The translations under genes and the position numbers were made by a program. Shown piece by piece: positions 11,503 through 23,804 of a stretch of 64,000 nucleotides of DNA. Below the pieces are notes generated by a model. It was not told the origin of the DNA. It worked only from the letters and a program-made list of their open reading frames with translations, and did not search any database. Position 1 is the first letter of the stretch. Each line of letters starts with the position of its first letter. Source of the stretch: Welwitschia mirabilis (lineage: Eukaryota > Gnetophyta > Gnetopsida > Welwitschiales); NCBI GenBank assembly GCA_051453625.1, contig JBOZIK010000001.1:116562547-116626546 (forward strand), read 5' to 3'.

Positions 11503-11882
11503 TTTATAAAATATTATTCTTAATTATGAATTTCTTATTTTTCAATTTTAGAGAATAGCATTGATATGGTTTTGAAATTAACTTCAAAAAGAGTTTTTAC
11601 ACTTAAAAATTAAATTATTACAAAGTTTGTCAGAAGACATGGCACATCCTCTTTAAATGCACATGAAGAAACAATGCTTAATTATAGCCATAAATTTTTT
11701 ATAAAATATTATTATTAACTATGAATTTCTTATTTTTCAAGTTTATAGAATAGCATTGACATGGTTTTGAAATTAACTTCAAAAAGAGTTTTTTTTACAC
11801 TTAAATAATTACAAAGTTTGTCAAAAAACATGGCACATCCTTTTTAAATGCACATGAAGAGCCAATGCTTAGCTATAACTAG
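11503..11882. repeat. 195-bp tandem duplication, two copies
   Basis: Bases 11,503-11,697 and 11,698-11,882 align almost throughout (tataaaatattatt, cttatttttcaa, agaatagcattga, atggttttgaaattaacttc, acatggcacatcct, aatgcacatgaaga). They differ by a few substitutions and short indels, so the duplication is much younger than the neighbouring array. No coding content. Confidence 0.9.
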
Positions 11883-13551
11883 CGACTAGAAATAATTGGA
11901 GGTAATTCTCATTTACATTCTATAGATCTAATATTTTTTATTCTTTTAAAATCCATTAGTAATTCAGAACTACAATGCTTTCAAATATAGAAATCCACAA
12001 TATGAGTGATAACTATAATCTTACTATTATGCTTCTAGTTCTTTACAAGATTCAAGTCCTACTTCTGCTAATGAGTTAGATCTCATTAGAGAAGAAAAAA
12101 ATATAGTTCGAATTCTTAGTATGTGAAATGCAAAAAAAGAAGTTATAATATTGGTACATTTAGATGATAGCATGGGTTTTTTGATCAAAATGGATATTAA
12201 AATATGATTTCATTAAATTAATGTTTTTAACAATGCACATGGAGGACCTATTAAATGTAGATCTATTATGCACTTGTGGAATTTAGGTAGACACCAAGCC
12301 ATGTAGCTCGAGATTGATACAATTGAAAAAGATTATTGAAAAAGGTATATAATAAGTATTGTCAAGAATGGAAAAAAGATTAAAACTATCAAATAAAAAA
12401 AGGCATTGAATACTTTTATATGAGATATGCCAAATTAAAAAAAATGTAATATATGAAGACAGTTGATGCTAATAATGGAATAATTATTACTAGAAAAAGT
12501 AATGACATATCATAGGCTAGAAAAAGTGTTGCAATTTGCAACCATTTCCTCTTTGTCAAAAAAAGGAAAACAAAAATGGTGGATGTTGCAAATAATCAAA
12601 CTTTACACTAACTAGATGAAAAATGGTTAAATTTCTTATATTAGCATAGTTTAAAGATAGTAATAAGAAAGTGGGTAGGCTTGACTTTATTACCATATGA
12701 TTAGATAAGATTACTATCATTGGTACAACAGGATACAATTGCAGGCCCATATATACATTGTTGAATCATGTCTAATAAGCTAATCTATTGGCTTTCTAAA
12801 TGATGATGAAAATATGCAATGAAAAAATAATGAAATATTTTATAAAAATTATAAAGGAAGAGGTGAATATGGGTAATGAAGACACAGAATCAAAAAGTTA
12901 GTTTGTGTTTTAATAAATGATGTGGTAACAATATAAGAACAAACATGCTATTTATGTATTTGTTAATAAGCTAGATCATTTATTAGAGCATTACACTTTG
13001 CTATTACCTAGAATGATTCTTCATATTCTTACATCATCACATTGTGAACTTTATGAATAAAATGGGAATTTGTGATATGTGATTATGCAATTAATGAAAA
13101 TGATTCATTAGATTATAGAATCATTAAAACATCATAATATGTAACTAAGAATAGGTGTTTATTAGATCATTAAATAATCATAATATTACCTTCTTAAATT
13201 AAATAAAAACTTATAGTGAAAATTCCACTTTTATTGCAACATCAGATCTTTGCATCATCACATTATATACTTATACATTAGTGTGATTATGAAACTGATA
13301 AAAGCACATCATGGAATCATCACATTATTGCACTACAATAATTATGCCCTAATGTGAAATTTTGAGTTTTTATAAGCAACCATCAATTTTCACACCAAAA
13401 TAAGCATGTGCTGATGTGTACCATGACATTTTAGTAATGATCTCATTGATTGTTAGATGATTACATTTCCACCTTGATGAATCTTTGTAATAATATAATT
13501 ATGTAATTGACATGAATGCAACATTAGATTATTACATTGTTGCATTGTAGT
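11883..13551. other. A+T-rich non-coding stretch up to the LINE insertion site
   Basis: No gene recognised. Short decayed frames only. Bases about 13,000-13,551 again use cacatta/atcatcacatt words and read as the same low-complexity family as 9,120-11,390; this was the landing site of the LINE. Confidence 0.5.
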
Positions 13552-13568
13552 AACTATATATTCATGGA
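13552..13568. repeat. target-site duplication, 5' side of the LINE
   Basis: aactatatattcatgga here matches aactatatatattcatgga at 19,965-19,983 apart from one extra AT dinucleotide. A 17-19 bp duplication directly after the 3' A-run is what target-primed reverse transcription leaves. Confidence 0.85.
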
Positions 13569-13989
13569 TCCAACATTAACACATCCCAAGTATTCACGTG
13601 AGCAGCGTGTGAGCAGCGGGTGTGAGTAGCCACTACTCCTCACCGTGGAGCTTCACTGCTTTTACCTGGTCAGACTGCGACTAGGGCCTGGAATAGATAG
13701 GTGACTGAGTGTATGATAGAGCCACATTTTAGCGCTACCTGTAAGGCCTCAGAGCTTTTAGCAGGGAACCTAGAAACGTAATGGAAATAGCAATGGAGAG
13801 CTTGAGATTGACGCAAAACGAGTCGAGAACCGAAATGTGGGCTAACATTATTACCCAAAATAGAAACACAGATGTAGGGCTGAAGCTAGAATTTTACCCT
13901 CAATAATATACCGTGAAAGAGGTATTATCGAAGAACAGGAATGAAACCAAGGGCTTTCAAAATGGGAGAACTCCCTCATAGGTTCCATT

Positions 13990-14860
13990 TATGGTTTGAA
14001 ACCATACATATTAAGAGTCCAAAACTATGTGCGAAATAAATGGAATGATTCAGAAGTTTCGGTGTCGGAGATTAAAAAAGGTATATTCATCATTAAATTT
14101 CAAATCCTAGAAGCTATGCAAAATATCTTGGATAGAGGTTCATGGCCTTTCAATAATCACCATTTAATATTAAAGCCATGGACACATGAGATAGACTTAA
14201 AAATTGAAAAGCTTACTAGGTTTTCCATCTGGGTGAAATCCCCATGTCTTAACCTTTACTTGTGATCTAAAAAAGTTATTTCAAAAATTATTGGTGTTTT
14301 AGGTAAGCCGATATGCATAGATGGANNNNNNNNNNNNNNNNNNNNNNNNNNNNNNNNNNNNNNNNNNNNNNNNNNNNNNNNNNNNNNNNNNNNNNNNNNN
14401 NNNNNNNNNNNNNNNNNNNNNNNNNNNNNNNNNNNNNNNNNNNNNNNNNNNNNNNNNNNNNNNNNNNNNNNNNNNNNNNNNNNNAGATGTTTTAAGCATA
14501 AGATAGAGCTTTGTCTACAGAAATTAGCCCAGATTTAGAGACCAATTACAGTAGTGAAAGACAAACAAGTGGAAAAGCAGGAGAAAACCAATGACGTAGC
14601 CTTAGAACAAAGAAGGCTAACTTTTCAGGCAAACCCACTGAGTAGTGGCATTAGAGGAGGGATTAAGCCCACTAATTTTTAGATAAGAGATGATCAGCCC
14701 AAATTAATCTCTTTTCCAAGTAAGGACTAGTCTAAAGAAGCCCTCATAGAAGCTACAAAAGCCACGCAAGAACCACTTCACTTACTTGAATAGATCTAGC
14801 AAAACAAGACCCCTTCTCAGAACTAGCCTCCAGAAGTTAGTCAATAATTTTCATTATTTA
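13990..14860 (+). pseudogene. LINE ORF1 (DUF4283, zinc-knuckle nucleic-acid-binding protein)
   Basis: Reading from about 13,996: NYVRNKWND, VSEIKKGIFIIKF, MQNILDRGSWPFNNHHLILK then PWTHEIDL and FSIWVKSP. The F-ILKPW...W-KSP pattern is the DUF4283 domain of plant LINE ORF1 proteins. A stop follows at 14,264. GKPICIDG resumes the family pattern before a 159-N gap (14,326-14,484), and after it CFKHKIELCLQK is the end of the CCHC knuckle. The remainder to about 14,860 is Lys/Glu-rich linker with stops. No ATG opens the first frame (TTG); the true start is upstream and disrupted. The protein normally coats the LINE RNA. Confidence 0.72.
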
Positions 14861-14989
14861 ATAAATAGGGTGTAGGTAATTAAATCTATGGTCAAATATC
14901 AGCTACTCAAAAGAAAAAAAATATGTCATCTAATCATAAAAAACCTAGAAGAGGCCATGGTAAAGGATTTATGGTGGCAAATTCAAAAA

Positions 14990-15441
14990 GGAAGATAGCA
15001 AGCTCGAATATTAGGGGTTTGAGTGCCCCTATTAAGCAAAAAGATGTAAAAAATACAATCATTGAGCTAAATCCAGCAATTTTTGTAGTGTTAGAAACAT
15101 AAGTCAGACTATATAGAGTCCAACCAATAGCGGACAACTGTATGTCAAATAACAGCTGGAGGTACGTTCATAATTTCTCCCATTCTTCAAATGGTAGAAT
15201 TTTGCTTCTTTGGAATTCTCTAGTAGCGAATGTATTAGTACTTTTTAGTTCCTTACAGCTAGTCCATTATGAAATAATAGCGGATGGATATACTCTGAAT
15301 CTTTCCTATGTATATGGCTTTAATATGAATAAAGAGAGATAATTGTTATGGTTTGATTTGGTTAAAATGGTAAAGAAAACTCATCACCCATGGGATTTTA
15401 TAGGTGATTTGCTTGCATAGTAAGTCCTCATGAAAAAGTAA
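14990..15441 (+). pseudogene. LINE ORF2 endonuclease domain, first copy
   Basis: SSNIRGLSAPIKQKDVKNTI is the N-terminal signature of the L1 apurinic-like endonuclease (WNIRGL...KQK-V). It is followed by ELNPAIFVVLET, NGRILLLWNS and THHPWDFIGD, where the family has GDFN. Several stops interrupt it, and it runs into a 100-N gap at 15,442. The parallel copy begins at about 15,830. Confidence 0.75.
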
Positions 15442-15541
15442 NNNNNNNNNNNNNNNNNNNNNNNNNNNNNNNNNNNNNNNNNNNNNNNNNNNNNNNNNNN
15501 NNNNNNNNNNNNNNNNNNNNNNNNNNNNNNNNNNNNNNNNN

Positions 15542-16520
15542 AACCCCTCTTCCTAGAGAGGAACAGTCCAAAGAAGCCCCCATAGAAGCCGCAAAAGCCA
15601 CGGAGGAACCATCTCTCTCACAGGAACAGGCCCAGCAGAGCAAGTTCCCCTCTTAGAAGCAGCCCCCAGATTTTATAATCAATGAACATGTTGTAGGCGA
15701 TCAAAACTGTGTTTAAATCTCAGCTGAAAAAAAGAATAAAAATATGTCATCTAATCATAGGAAACCCAGAAGAGGTTGCGTAAAGGAATAATAACGGTAA
15801 ACCTAGCAAATGAGGATAGCAAGCTAGAATATTAGGGGTCTAAATGCCCTTGTTAAGCAACAAGGTATCAAGAATACAATCCTTGAGCTAAATCCAGTAA
15901 TTCTTGCAGTGTTAAAAACAAAAGTTAGTCTAGATAGAGTGCAATCAGTAGCACACAACTGCATGCCAAATAATAGCTGGAGGTATGTTCATAATTTCTC
16001 TCATTCTTCAAATGGCAGAATTTTACTTCTTTGGAATTCTCTAGCAGTGAATGTATCAATGCTTTTTAGTTCCCTGTAGCTAGTCCATTATGAAAGTATA
16101 GTTAATGGATATACCATCAATTTATCCTGCATTTATGGTTTTAATACGCCTAGAGAGAGACAATCGTTGTGGATCAATTTGAATAAAATTGCAAAGGAAA
16201 CTCATCACCCGTGGGTAGTGTTAGGTGATTTTAATTGCATAGCAAGTACCCATAAAAAACTAAACGGTAGCCCAGTAGGTCTCAAAGATATAGAGGAACT
16301 CCAAACTTTCTTTCAAAAATACTTTCTAGTGGATCTAAAGAAGGAAGGGTGTTTTTTCATCTAGTCAGACCGACACCAGGGTAAAAGTCACATCTTGTGT
16401 AAGCTTGATAGAGCCATGGTTAATGACAAATGGTTGGATTCTTATCATCTTTTATTTATTGAGTTTCTTTCCTCAGGCCTATTGGACCACTCTCTAGTCA
16501 TAATCAATTGTAATTAGCAA
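15542..16520 (+). pseudogene. LINE ORF2 endonuclease domain, second copy
   Basis: The first 300 bases repeat the ORF1-ORF2 junction seen at 14,690-14,990. The endonuclease then reads NPVILAVL, NSWRYVHNFSHSSNGRILLL, ETHHPWVVLGDFNCIAS and, after a TAG, LDRAMVNDKWLD and LLDHSLVI. GDFNCI (16,220-16,240) is the usual catalytic motif and is intact here. The C-terminal SDHSP motif appears as LDHSL. This copy continues without a gap into the RT domain, so it is the one that belongs to ORF2 at 16,520-18,900. Confidence 0.78.
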
Positions 16521-17002
16521 ATTAGAACAAAACCCCCTTTCAGGTTTTTCAATTTTTGGTGTGAAGAGAGAAATTATCAAGCTATTATTCATTATTTCTA
16601 GAGGCTACATTTAGGTAATAATTTATTTGTGAATATCAAGTAAAAAATTCAAGCATATTAAACAAGGTCTAATCGACCAGTTCAAAAATTATACAAGGAG
16701 TTTAAGCCAAAATGTAAAAACCCTTAAGACAGATCTAATGGCTGTTCAAGTTAACATAGAAAAATACCGGGCTAATACTTTTCTATTTGAAAAGGAAAGG
16801 ATCATACTTTTTTTTTTTTTTCAAAAAATAAAGGTACAAGTTTAAATGGGCACAAGAGGAAGACCTAAATACAGCCTACTTTCATGCCTGCATAAAGCAA
16901 AGGAAAAACTTATCTACAATCAGAAATATCCAAACTACATATGGTTGCTTGATTAGTAATCTACAAGAAGTCATAAAATAATTCATAGGATTTTTTGAAA
17001 AC

Positions 17003-18145
17003 TTGCTAGGTTCATCTCCTAGAATAGCAAATCTTGATCATAATATACTGCATGTCAGTTTCAAAGTTATTATTGCTCATTGTATCCACTTATGCAGACC
17101 AATAACTTCTAAGAAAATCAAGAACACATTCTTCATGATAGATAATGATAAATCTCCTGAATCTGATGGTTTGACAGTTAGATTCTTTAAGACCTCTTGG
17201 TGGTTAATCAGTAAAGACATTTGTAGGATAATCTCATAGTTCTTTAGGGATTACAAGATGCCTAAAGGGATTAACTCAATAGCTATAGTATTAATCCCTA
17301 AAATTCCCTACCCTATAACCACTTCAGATTTTAGACCAATTGCTTATTGCAACGTGATTTACCAAGCTATTTCCAATATCATAACTCAAAGAATCAAAGT
17401 TGTAGTAGTACATGTAGTAGGAGAAAATCAAGGTGCATTCATACCTTAAAGAAACATCATCTACAATATGTTGCTAGCCCAGGAATTGGTTTAACACTAT
17501 GGAAGGAAGTACATTAGGCCAAGATGTGCTCTCAAAGTAGACTTAAAGAAAGATTATAATTTAATTTATTGGTAATTTATCAAAGAATAATTAAGAATTA
17601 TAGGTTTCCCTTTTAAAATTATTAAATGAATTGAAGCTTTTATATCTACCTCATTATACTCAATTTTAATCAATGGAGAGCTAGCTATTTATTTCCTAGG
17701 CAGAAGAAGTCTTAGACAAGGAGACCCTACATTCCCTTACATTTTATCTTTGGTCATGGAATATTTCTCTAGAAGCTTAAAGGTAATGGCCAATAAACCT
17801 CATTTTCATTTTCATCCCAAATGCTATAAATTAAAAACTTCACATCTCTGCTATGCAGATGCCTTATTCATGTTTTGCAGAGCTAATGAAGCTTCTATTA
17901 GATTGATGAATTCAGTTTTAGAGCATTTCTCAGCAGTCTTAGATCTTGAAGAAAACCCTCTCAAAAGTCAAGCTTTTTTGGGAGGCATCCCTCAACACCA
18001 TAAAGAATATCTTCTTCAAATTTTGGAGTTCTCAGAAGGTAACCTCCCAGTGTGGTATCTGGGTATGCCTTTCACCTTAAAAAAACTATCAGTCACCAAG
18101 TGTCTTCCCATTATTCTGAGGATAACAGATCGAATCAAGTCCTAG
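17003..18145 (+). pseudogene. LINE reverse transcriptase domain with lost catalytic Asp
   Basis: RT blocks appear in order: NDKSPESDGLTVRFFKTSWW, AIVLIPK, DFRPIAYCNVIYQAISNII, GAFIP, KVDLKKDYNLIYW (motif A), GRRSLRQGDPTFPYILSL (motif B) and LCYADALFMF (motif C, 17,849-17,877), then LGMPF. Motif C should be YADD or FADD; the second aspartate codon is GCC (Ala) at 17,861-17,863, so the polymerase is dead whatever happens to the stops. TAG/TAA codons break the frame at 17,237, 17,447, after LAQELV and near KIIK. The RT would normally copy the LINE RNA at the nicked target. Confidence 0.85.
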
Positions 18146-18714
18146 ATAACAAAATTTCTATCATACACCAGATGACTAGTATTAGTTAAGGCTATTATTT
18201 AGAGCCTTATATCCTTCTAGTGCAGAGTTTTTATCCTTTCTAAGAATATCATTAATGAAATTAATTCTATTTGCAGAAGATTCCTTTGGACATATTATAA
18301 TGATAATTCTAAGAATGCCCTAGTAGGCTGACACCTCCTAGTGAAACCAAAAACAACAGGGGGTCTAGGTCTAACTGACTCTACAAAGATGAATAAGGCA
18401 TTAATCTTATCACAGTTGTGGGATCTTGCTCTAAAAAAGGACATCCTATGGATTAAATGTTGTAACAAATATTATTTTAAACATTTAAATGTATGGCAAT
18501 ATCAGATAAAGTAGTCCACCTCTTGGGTATTAAAAAAAAGTGATGAACATGAGATTCTTAGCAGATAGATGCATTCAATCAGCATTAGATCCTCTAATCT
18601 GGAAAGTTCTAGGTCCACAATTCTCCACTACCATTACTTACTCTCATTTATATGGATAATATGACCATGTTGATTGGTACTCCATAGTCTAGAATAGATA
18701 TGTCATCCCTAAAC

Positions 18715-18890
18715 ACTCATTCATAGTTTGGTTAGCATACATTAATAGGCTCTCTGCAAAAGAAAGACTGGCCAAGTTTGGTATCTAGATTGATGTGTTA
18801 TGCATTTTTGCAAGAAGGTAACCGAAACAAGGAACCACCTCTTCTTTGAATGCCCTCCCACTTCAGCTTTCTTCAAGAAGTTTTAAAACT
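18715..18890 (+). pseudogene. LINE zf-RVT zinc-binding domain
   Basis: SLVWLAYINRLSAKERLAKF, then, after a frame change, CKKVTETRNHLFFECP. WLA--NRL--K-RL-K-G and the TRNHLFFEC zinc-ligand pattern are the zf-RVT domain that follows RT in plant LINEs. Sequence from here to 19,964 is the remaining C-terminus and 3' UTR, with no further frame. Confidence 0.7.
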
Positions 18891-19964
18891 AGTTTACCTC
18901 CAACCTTCTTCAAGTAATTGAATAATTTTAATGTAATGGGTTAATCACCAATTCAGATCTAGATTCACCCACCATTGTATTATAAAAACTTTAATTTTTT
19001 CAAGTATTTATTTAATCTGGCAAAGTAGGAATGCAAAGATTTTTAGGAACACAGATTTTAATGCTTAGGTTCTAATCAGAAATCTCCAAAGTCAGTTAGA
19101 CCACAACTTGAAGTCAATTTGAAAGCTAAAAAATACCCCGAGAAACCATAGATGGTGTAATTTGATGGAAATATTCCCTCAGTTCATGAGGAAGAGAAGC
19201 TGGAGGAGCAGCCCCCAACCTGATCTCTTGATTCTCAACATCTTAGAGAAGAGATCTCTAAAAGTTTTAAGATAGGAGGTACACAGATAAATTGGAACAC
19301 AAGATATAAACCTCTCTTAGTGGTACTATAGTTCAGGCCTTGTGCAAACTCCCTCTAGATTTTAATGATCAAGTGCAAAATGAGGAAAGTCAGTGCATTT
19401 AAGGCATTATTCTATCTCTTGTTTGGTGATGTAAGGTAGACAGATGATAGAGAAAGTCAGGTCAAGATTGATCTAAATAGAAATCAATAATTTGGAATTG
19501 CTATGCCTTCTACTTTGATCATGCCCATACTCCTCAGCAGTATGATTTTTGGTCACATAGTTCTCAACATGGTGTGAAGTTAAGATTTGAACTGAAATTT
19601 TTTAGACTAAAGAACATATTTTCTAAGTAAAAATTCGTTGTAATCACATCTTCATATGATAGCGTAGGATCTAGATTATGCAGACCTACTACCAGTATTT
19701 TAGTGCAGATGCAAAAGCTAGTAGGCAGAAGGATGGGGGAACACTAAGCAATAGGATTGATATCAGGTCTGACTAGGAAGCAAGTTGCACAACCTTATAA
19801 GCTGTAATGTCTGTTAATGCACATTCAATGTTTTAGGCCTTATTTTTGTTTTTGAATCTTTGTTTAGTTCTCACAAGGAACATAACTTCCCTGACTTGTA
19901 TTCTAAGTAAGGTTATGTACTTTCGTTTGTTTATTGAAAATGAAAACTCAATTTCATTAAAAAA

Positions 19965-19983
19965 AACTATATATATTCATGGA
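19965..19983. repeat. target-site duplication, 3' side of the LINE
   Basis: aactatatatattcatgga, pairing with 13,552-13,568. Removing the LINE and one copy joins two stretches of the same low-complexity family. Confidence 0.85.
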
Positions 19984-22648
19984 ACATTGTGATAATGTAA
20001 TAAGGAATTTACTATTATTGAAAAATTAGAGCAATACATCATTGACGTATTATCTTAATCAATCAATTTTAAAAATTTAAATGTTAAAAAGACAAGCTTG
20101 TAAAATTTCAATCATTACATCATCTCATCTTTACTTATTTTCATTGTAAATTTAACAACCTAATGTAAGAATGTGAGCATATGCTTGATGAAATACTATG
20201 AATAAATCATCACATTAAAGAATTTAATATCTCATGTTACATCATGATATTGTGTTCATGATTATCATAATTATTACATTTAATATGAATGTCTTATTCA
20301 ACACATTATATTTTGAGATATAGACAATGCGTTCCTATAAGAAAAAAATGAAAATGAAAGATATTACATTATGTATATTCTCAAGAAAATTCTAATAAAC
20401 TTATTATATTATTTCTTCTTTGAGAATTTAATGTTTAGTGAGATGGAGGAATCATCAAAAAGAGAAATAATGGAAGGATCCTATAGTGAGTTCTATTAAA
20501 TATTGAATAATTTTATGGTATTGAGTGTTCATAAGAAGACTATTTATAGTTTTATTTCCTAGGTAATAATTTGCTTTTCTAATGAAATTTTTTAGGTAAA
20601 TAATCATCTTTGGTTGTCTTTTTTATTTTTGAATATTTCAAGTGAATTAACGTATGTTTCCCCCCTTAGGAATAGTATTCCATATAGTTTCTATTTTGAA
20701 CATTTCTATGATGAATTGTAGTTCACTGTCTTTAATGTTTTTATTGACAATTGTGGCTATGCCAACTTGTGTGAGAGTAAGCCATCTAATTTTTCATTGT
20801 ACACATTATGTTTATCTAGGTTCTTTTAAATAAATCTAGATTTTATTTGGATTATAAGAAATTCAAATTAATACAAACCACTAAAACATCATAAATTAAC
20901 TATGGAGGTTTTTTAATACTATTGAAATCTTCCAATTCCTTTCTAGGTCATAGGATAATGGTTTTCCATTAATAGCAGTCACATTTATGCTATAGTTATT
21001 ATGAACTCAACTAACATTATGTGGGAGCTTCATTATATAAAGTAAAATGGAGGCTCTTCCATTAATGGAGGATGAACTACCTTATTATATAGTTGAGTTT
21101 TTGAAACTAGATAAACTTATTTTTTTTATTTTAAATCTCTTTAATGATGATAAACTATTGTTTAGATAAATTTTTGAGCATTTATTACCCTTATGAATAT
21201 ACAATGTAAATCTCATATGCATGCATTAATTTGTTTTTTAATTTTCTTATTATGCTTATGTATATATAAGTTTTTACATTATAAGTCTTTGATTACATGT
21301 CATAAACTTCATTTGGTCGATTGTGAATGAGAATTTTAGTCCTCTTTATATTTCAATAAAATTACATTGTACTATAGAATATTAACAAATCTTTCTAGTT
21401 AAATTTTATAGGAAATTATTGGATTTAAAATACTTGCTAATTAAATTTTTCTAAAATTTTTTAAATAAAGAAATTGCTTATTGAAATTCATTCAAAGTGT
21501 TGAAGTACAAATTTACTAATTACATTTTATAATAATTTAAGAAATTTAAGAAAATAATCTTTTCACTTTTCTATGAGGATCTTTCTTAAATTTAGAATTT
21601 TAGTTTATTTACTAGAATTTATAAATAGATATAATGCTTATGAAAAACTAGGAAAGCATACAAATCATGAGATACTATTAATAATACAATTACCTTTAAT
21701 GAAAATAGCTTTTTTCTTCGAATTAGTATAATAGAAGAAGAAATTAATACTTCATAATTAAATCTCCTAGTTCCAACTAAAGGAAATGAAGAAGATGATT
21801 TATTGGTATAATAAGAAATAAACATTGAAAATCATGATGAATTAAGAATGAAAAGGATTGTTTATCTTAGGAGAAGATGGAATAAAAAATATGTTAATAA
21901 TTTAAGGGAAATAACAAATTATTTAGTTCATAATTTGAACTAATAAATACAAAGAGAAAATAATATATATTAAAAATGGAAATGTATTTAAAATTTATCA
22001 TAAAATCACATTTATTGTCGAAGGTAAAAGAGAAACTAAAACTATGAACAAATCTCTAGTATAAATAAATTTGAAAAGGTCCATGTAAGATTGTAAGATC
22101 GTAGTAAAGAAAAAAGGAGCAAATATGGAATTACAAAATTTACTTTTTTATTTCATTTAAAATGATAGAGCTCACTTGGAATTAGAAGAAAGTTCATGCT
22201 ATAAGGAACTAAACCTATTTGAAGAGACATAAAGATAATTAAGGAAATGAATCCTTAATTAATATTTATCTAAATTAAATTAAATACTTATTCACACATC
22301 TGCAATATTAACTCATAAGTTAGAAAGAACTTAATGTGTACAAATGAGGTGGTAAAGTAATTGCCTAATTTAAATTTTAGTTATTAGACTAAACTAACTC
22401 TTAGGTAAATGAACAAGATAATACCACATTTCATAAGGCTATTATGTAAGACAATAAAAGATTAAATACTAAGGGGAAAAACATTATTCTAATCTAGAAG
22501 ATAGGACCATGGTGTATCACTTACCATGCCTTAGAAATGCCCCTCTTAACAAGGGAATATGAAGTTTTCCAAAGAAATGGATGTGCCCAAAGAAAAACCT
22601 TCACAATGTAGCCTAAGATAAAAACATCCTTTAATAGTAGTTGTCATG
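19984..22648. other. A+T-rich non-coding stretch
   Basis: 19,984-20,340 resumes the low-complexity family interrupted by the LINE. From 20,400 to 22,080 I see no gene; all frames are short. 22,080-22,530 is one half of a direct repeat pair (see 34,890-35,220). At 22,535-22,550 the minus strand reads TTAAGAGGGGC, which could be a polypurine tract of the copia remnant that follows. Confidence 0.45.
22080..22530. repeat. direct repeat copy 1 (partner at 34,890-35,220)
   Basis: Shared strings in the same order include atggaat-acaaaattta, ttttcattccatttaaaat, atagaactt, aagttcatacta, gaactatacct, taattaagaaa, tagtatttatctaaact, taactcttaggt, cataaggctatt, agacaat-aagat-aaat and ggataggacaatg-tg-at-acttac. 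About three in four bases agree. The 12.8-kb spacing brackets the minus-strand copia remnant and the second LINE, so these may be remains of its two LTRs. Confidence 0.5.
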
Positions 22649-23521
22649 NNNNNNNNNNNNNNNNNNNNNNNNNNNNNNNNNNNNNNNNNNNNNNNNNNNN
22701 NNNNNNNNNNNNNNNNNNNNNNNNNNNNNNNNNNNNNNNNNNNNNNNNNNNNNNNNNNNNNNNNNNNNNNNNNNNNNNNNNNNNNNNNNNNNNNNNNNNN
22801 NNNNNNNNNNNNNNNNNNNNNNNNNNNNNNNNNNNNNNNNNNNNNNNNNNNNNNNNNNNNNNNNNNNNNNNNNNNNNNNNNNNNNNNNNNNNNNNNNNNN
22901 NNNNNNNNNNNNNNNNNNNNNNNNNNNNNNNNNNNNNNNNNNNNNNNNNNNNNNNNNNNNNNNNNNNNNNNNNNNNNNNNNNNNNNNNNNNNNNNNNNNN
23001 NNNNNNNNNNNNNNNNNNNNNNNNNNNNNNNNNNNNNNNNNNNNNNNNNNNNNNNNNNNNNNNNNNNNNNNNNNNNNNNNNNNNNNNNNNNNNNNNNNNN
23101 NNNNNNNNNNNNNNNNNNNNNNNNNNNNNNNNNNNNNNNNNNNNNNNNNNNNNNNNNNNNNNNNNNNNNNNNNNNNNNNNNNNNNNNNNNNNNNNNNNNN
23201 NNNNNNNNNNNNNNNNNNNNNNNNNNNNNNNNNNNNNNNNNNNNNNNNNNNNNNNNNNNNNNNNNNNNNNNNNNNNNNNNNNNNNNNNNNNNNNNNNNNN
23301 NNNNNNNNNNNNNNNNNNNNNNNNNNNNNNNNNNNNNNNNNNNNNNNNNNNNNNNNNNNNNNNNNNNNNNNNNNNNNNNNNNNNNNNNNNNNNNNNNNNN
23401 NNNNNNNNNNNNNNNNNNNNNNNNNNNNNNNNNNNNNNNNNNNNNNNNNNNNNNNNNNNNNNNNNNNNNNNNNNNNNNNNNNNNNNNNNNNNNNNNNNNN
23501 NNNNNNNNNNNNNNNNNNNNN
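22649..23521. other. assembly gap (873 N)
   Basis: Unknown sequence. All open frames spanning it are artefacts of N. Confidence 0.99.
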
Positions 23522-23804
23522 GAGCAAATGACTTTTTTTGAATTTTTGTAGTTTGTTCTGCAATTGTATAGTGTACTAATCATGTTTTTCTATATAAGTT
23601 TTTAATTTTTCAGGTATTCATATAAAATTATTTTATTTTAACATTGTATACTAGATCATTTACTATGCATATAATACTTGGATTACTGATGAAAATCTTA
23701 GTTGTCTTAATTTACTTCAATTTTATTACTCCTATAAGTTTTCTTAATCATTCAATTTTTCTTTATGCTTTAGAGAAAAAAATATATTTTTCTTTAGTAA
23801 AAGA

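Larger units (their letters stand above)
13569..19964 (+). mobile_element. plant L1-type LINE, full-length ends, inactive
   Basis: The element begins with a G+C-richer 5' UTR (13,569 to about 13,990, with gagcagcgtgtgagcagcgg). It follows with a DUF4283-type ORF1, an endonuclease-RT ORF2 and a zf-RVT zinc finger, and ends in ttcattaaaaaaaa. Target-site duplications flank it exactly. All frames carry many stops. Two N gaps (14,326-14,484 and 15,442-15,541) interrupt it, and the end of ORF1 plus the first part of ORF2 is present twice (14,690-15,441 and 15,542-16,255, roughly 83-85% alike). Either a second, related LINE copy lies inside, or the assembly joined two copies at the 100-N gap. Length across the window is about 6.4 kb, near the usual 6-7 kb for plant L1. 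Confidence 0.88.

Noticed and set aside
22546-23583. Long open frames across 22.5-23.6 kb, 39.4-40.2 kb, 52.0-52.8 kb and 14.3-14.5 kb
   Set aside because: They consist almost wholly of N; only a few real codons at the edges.
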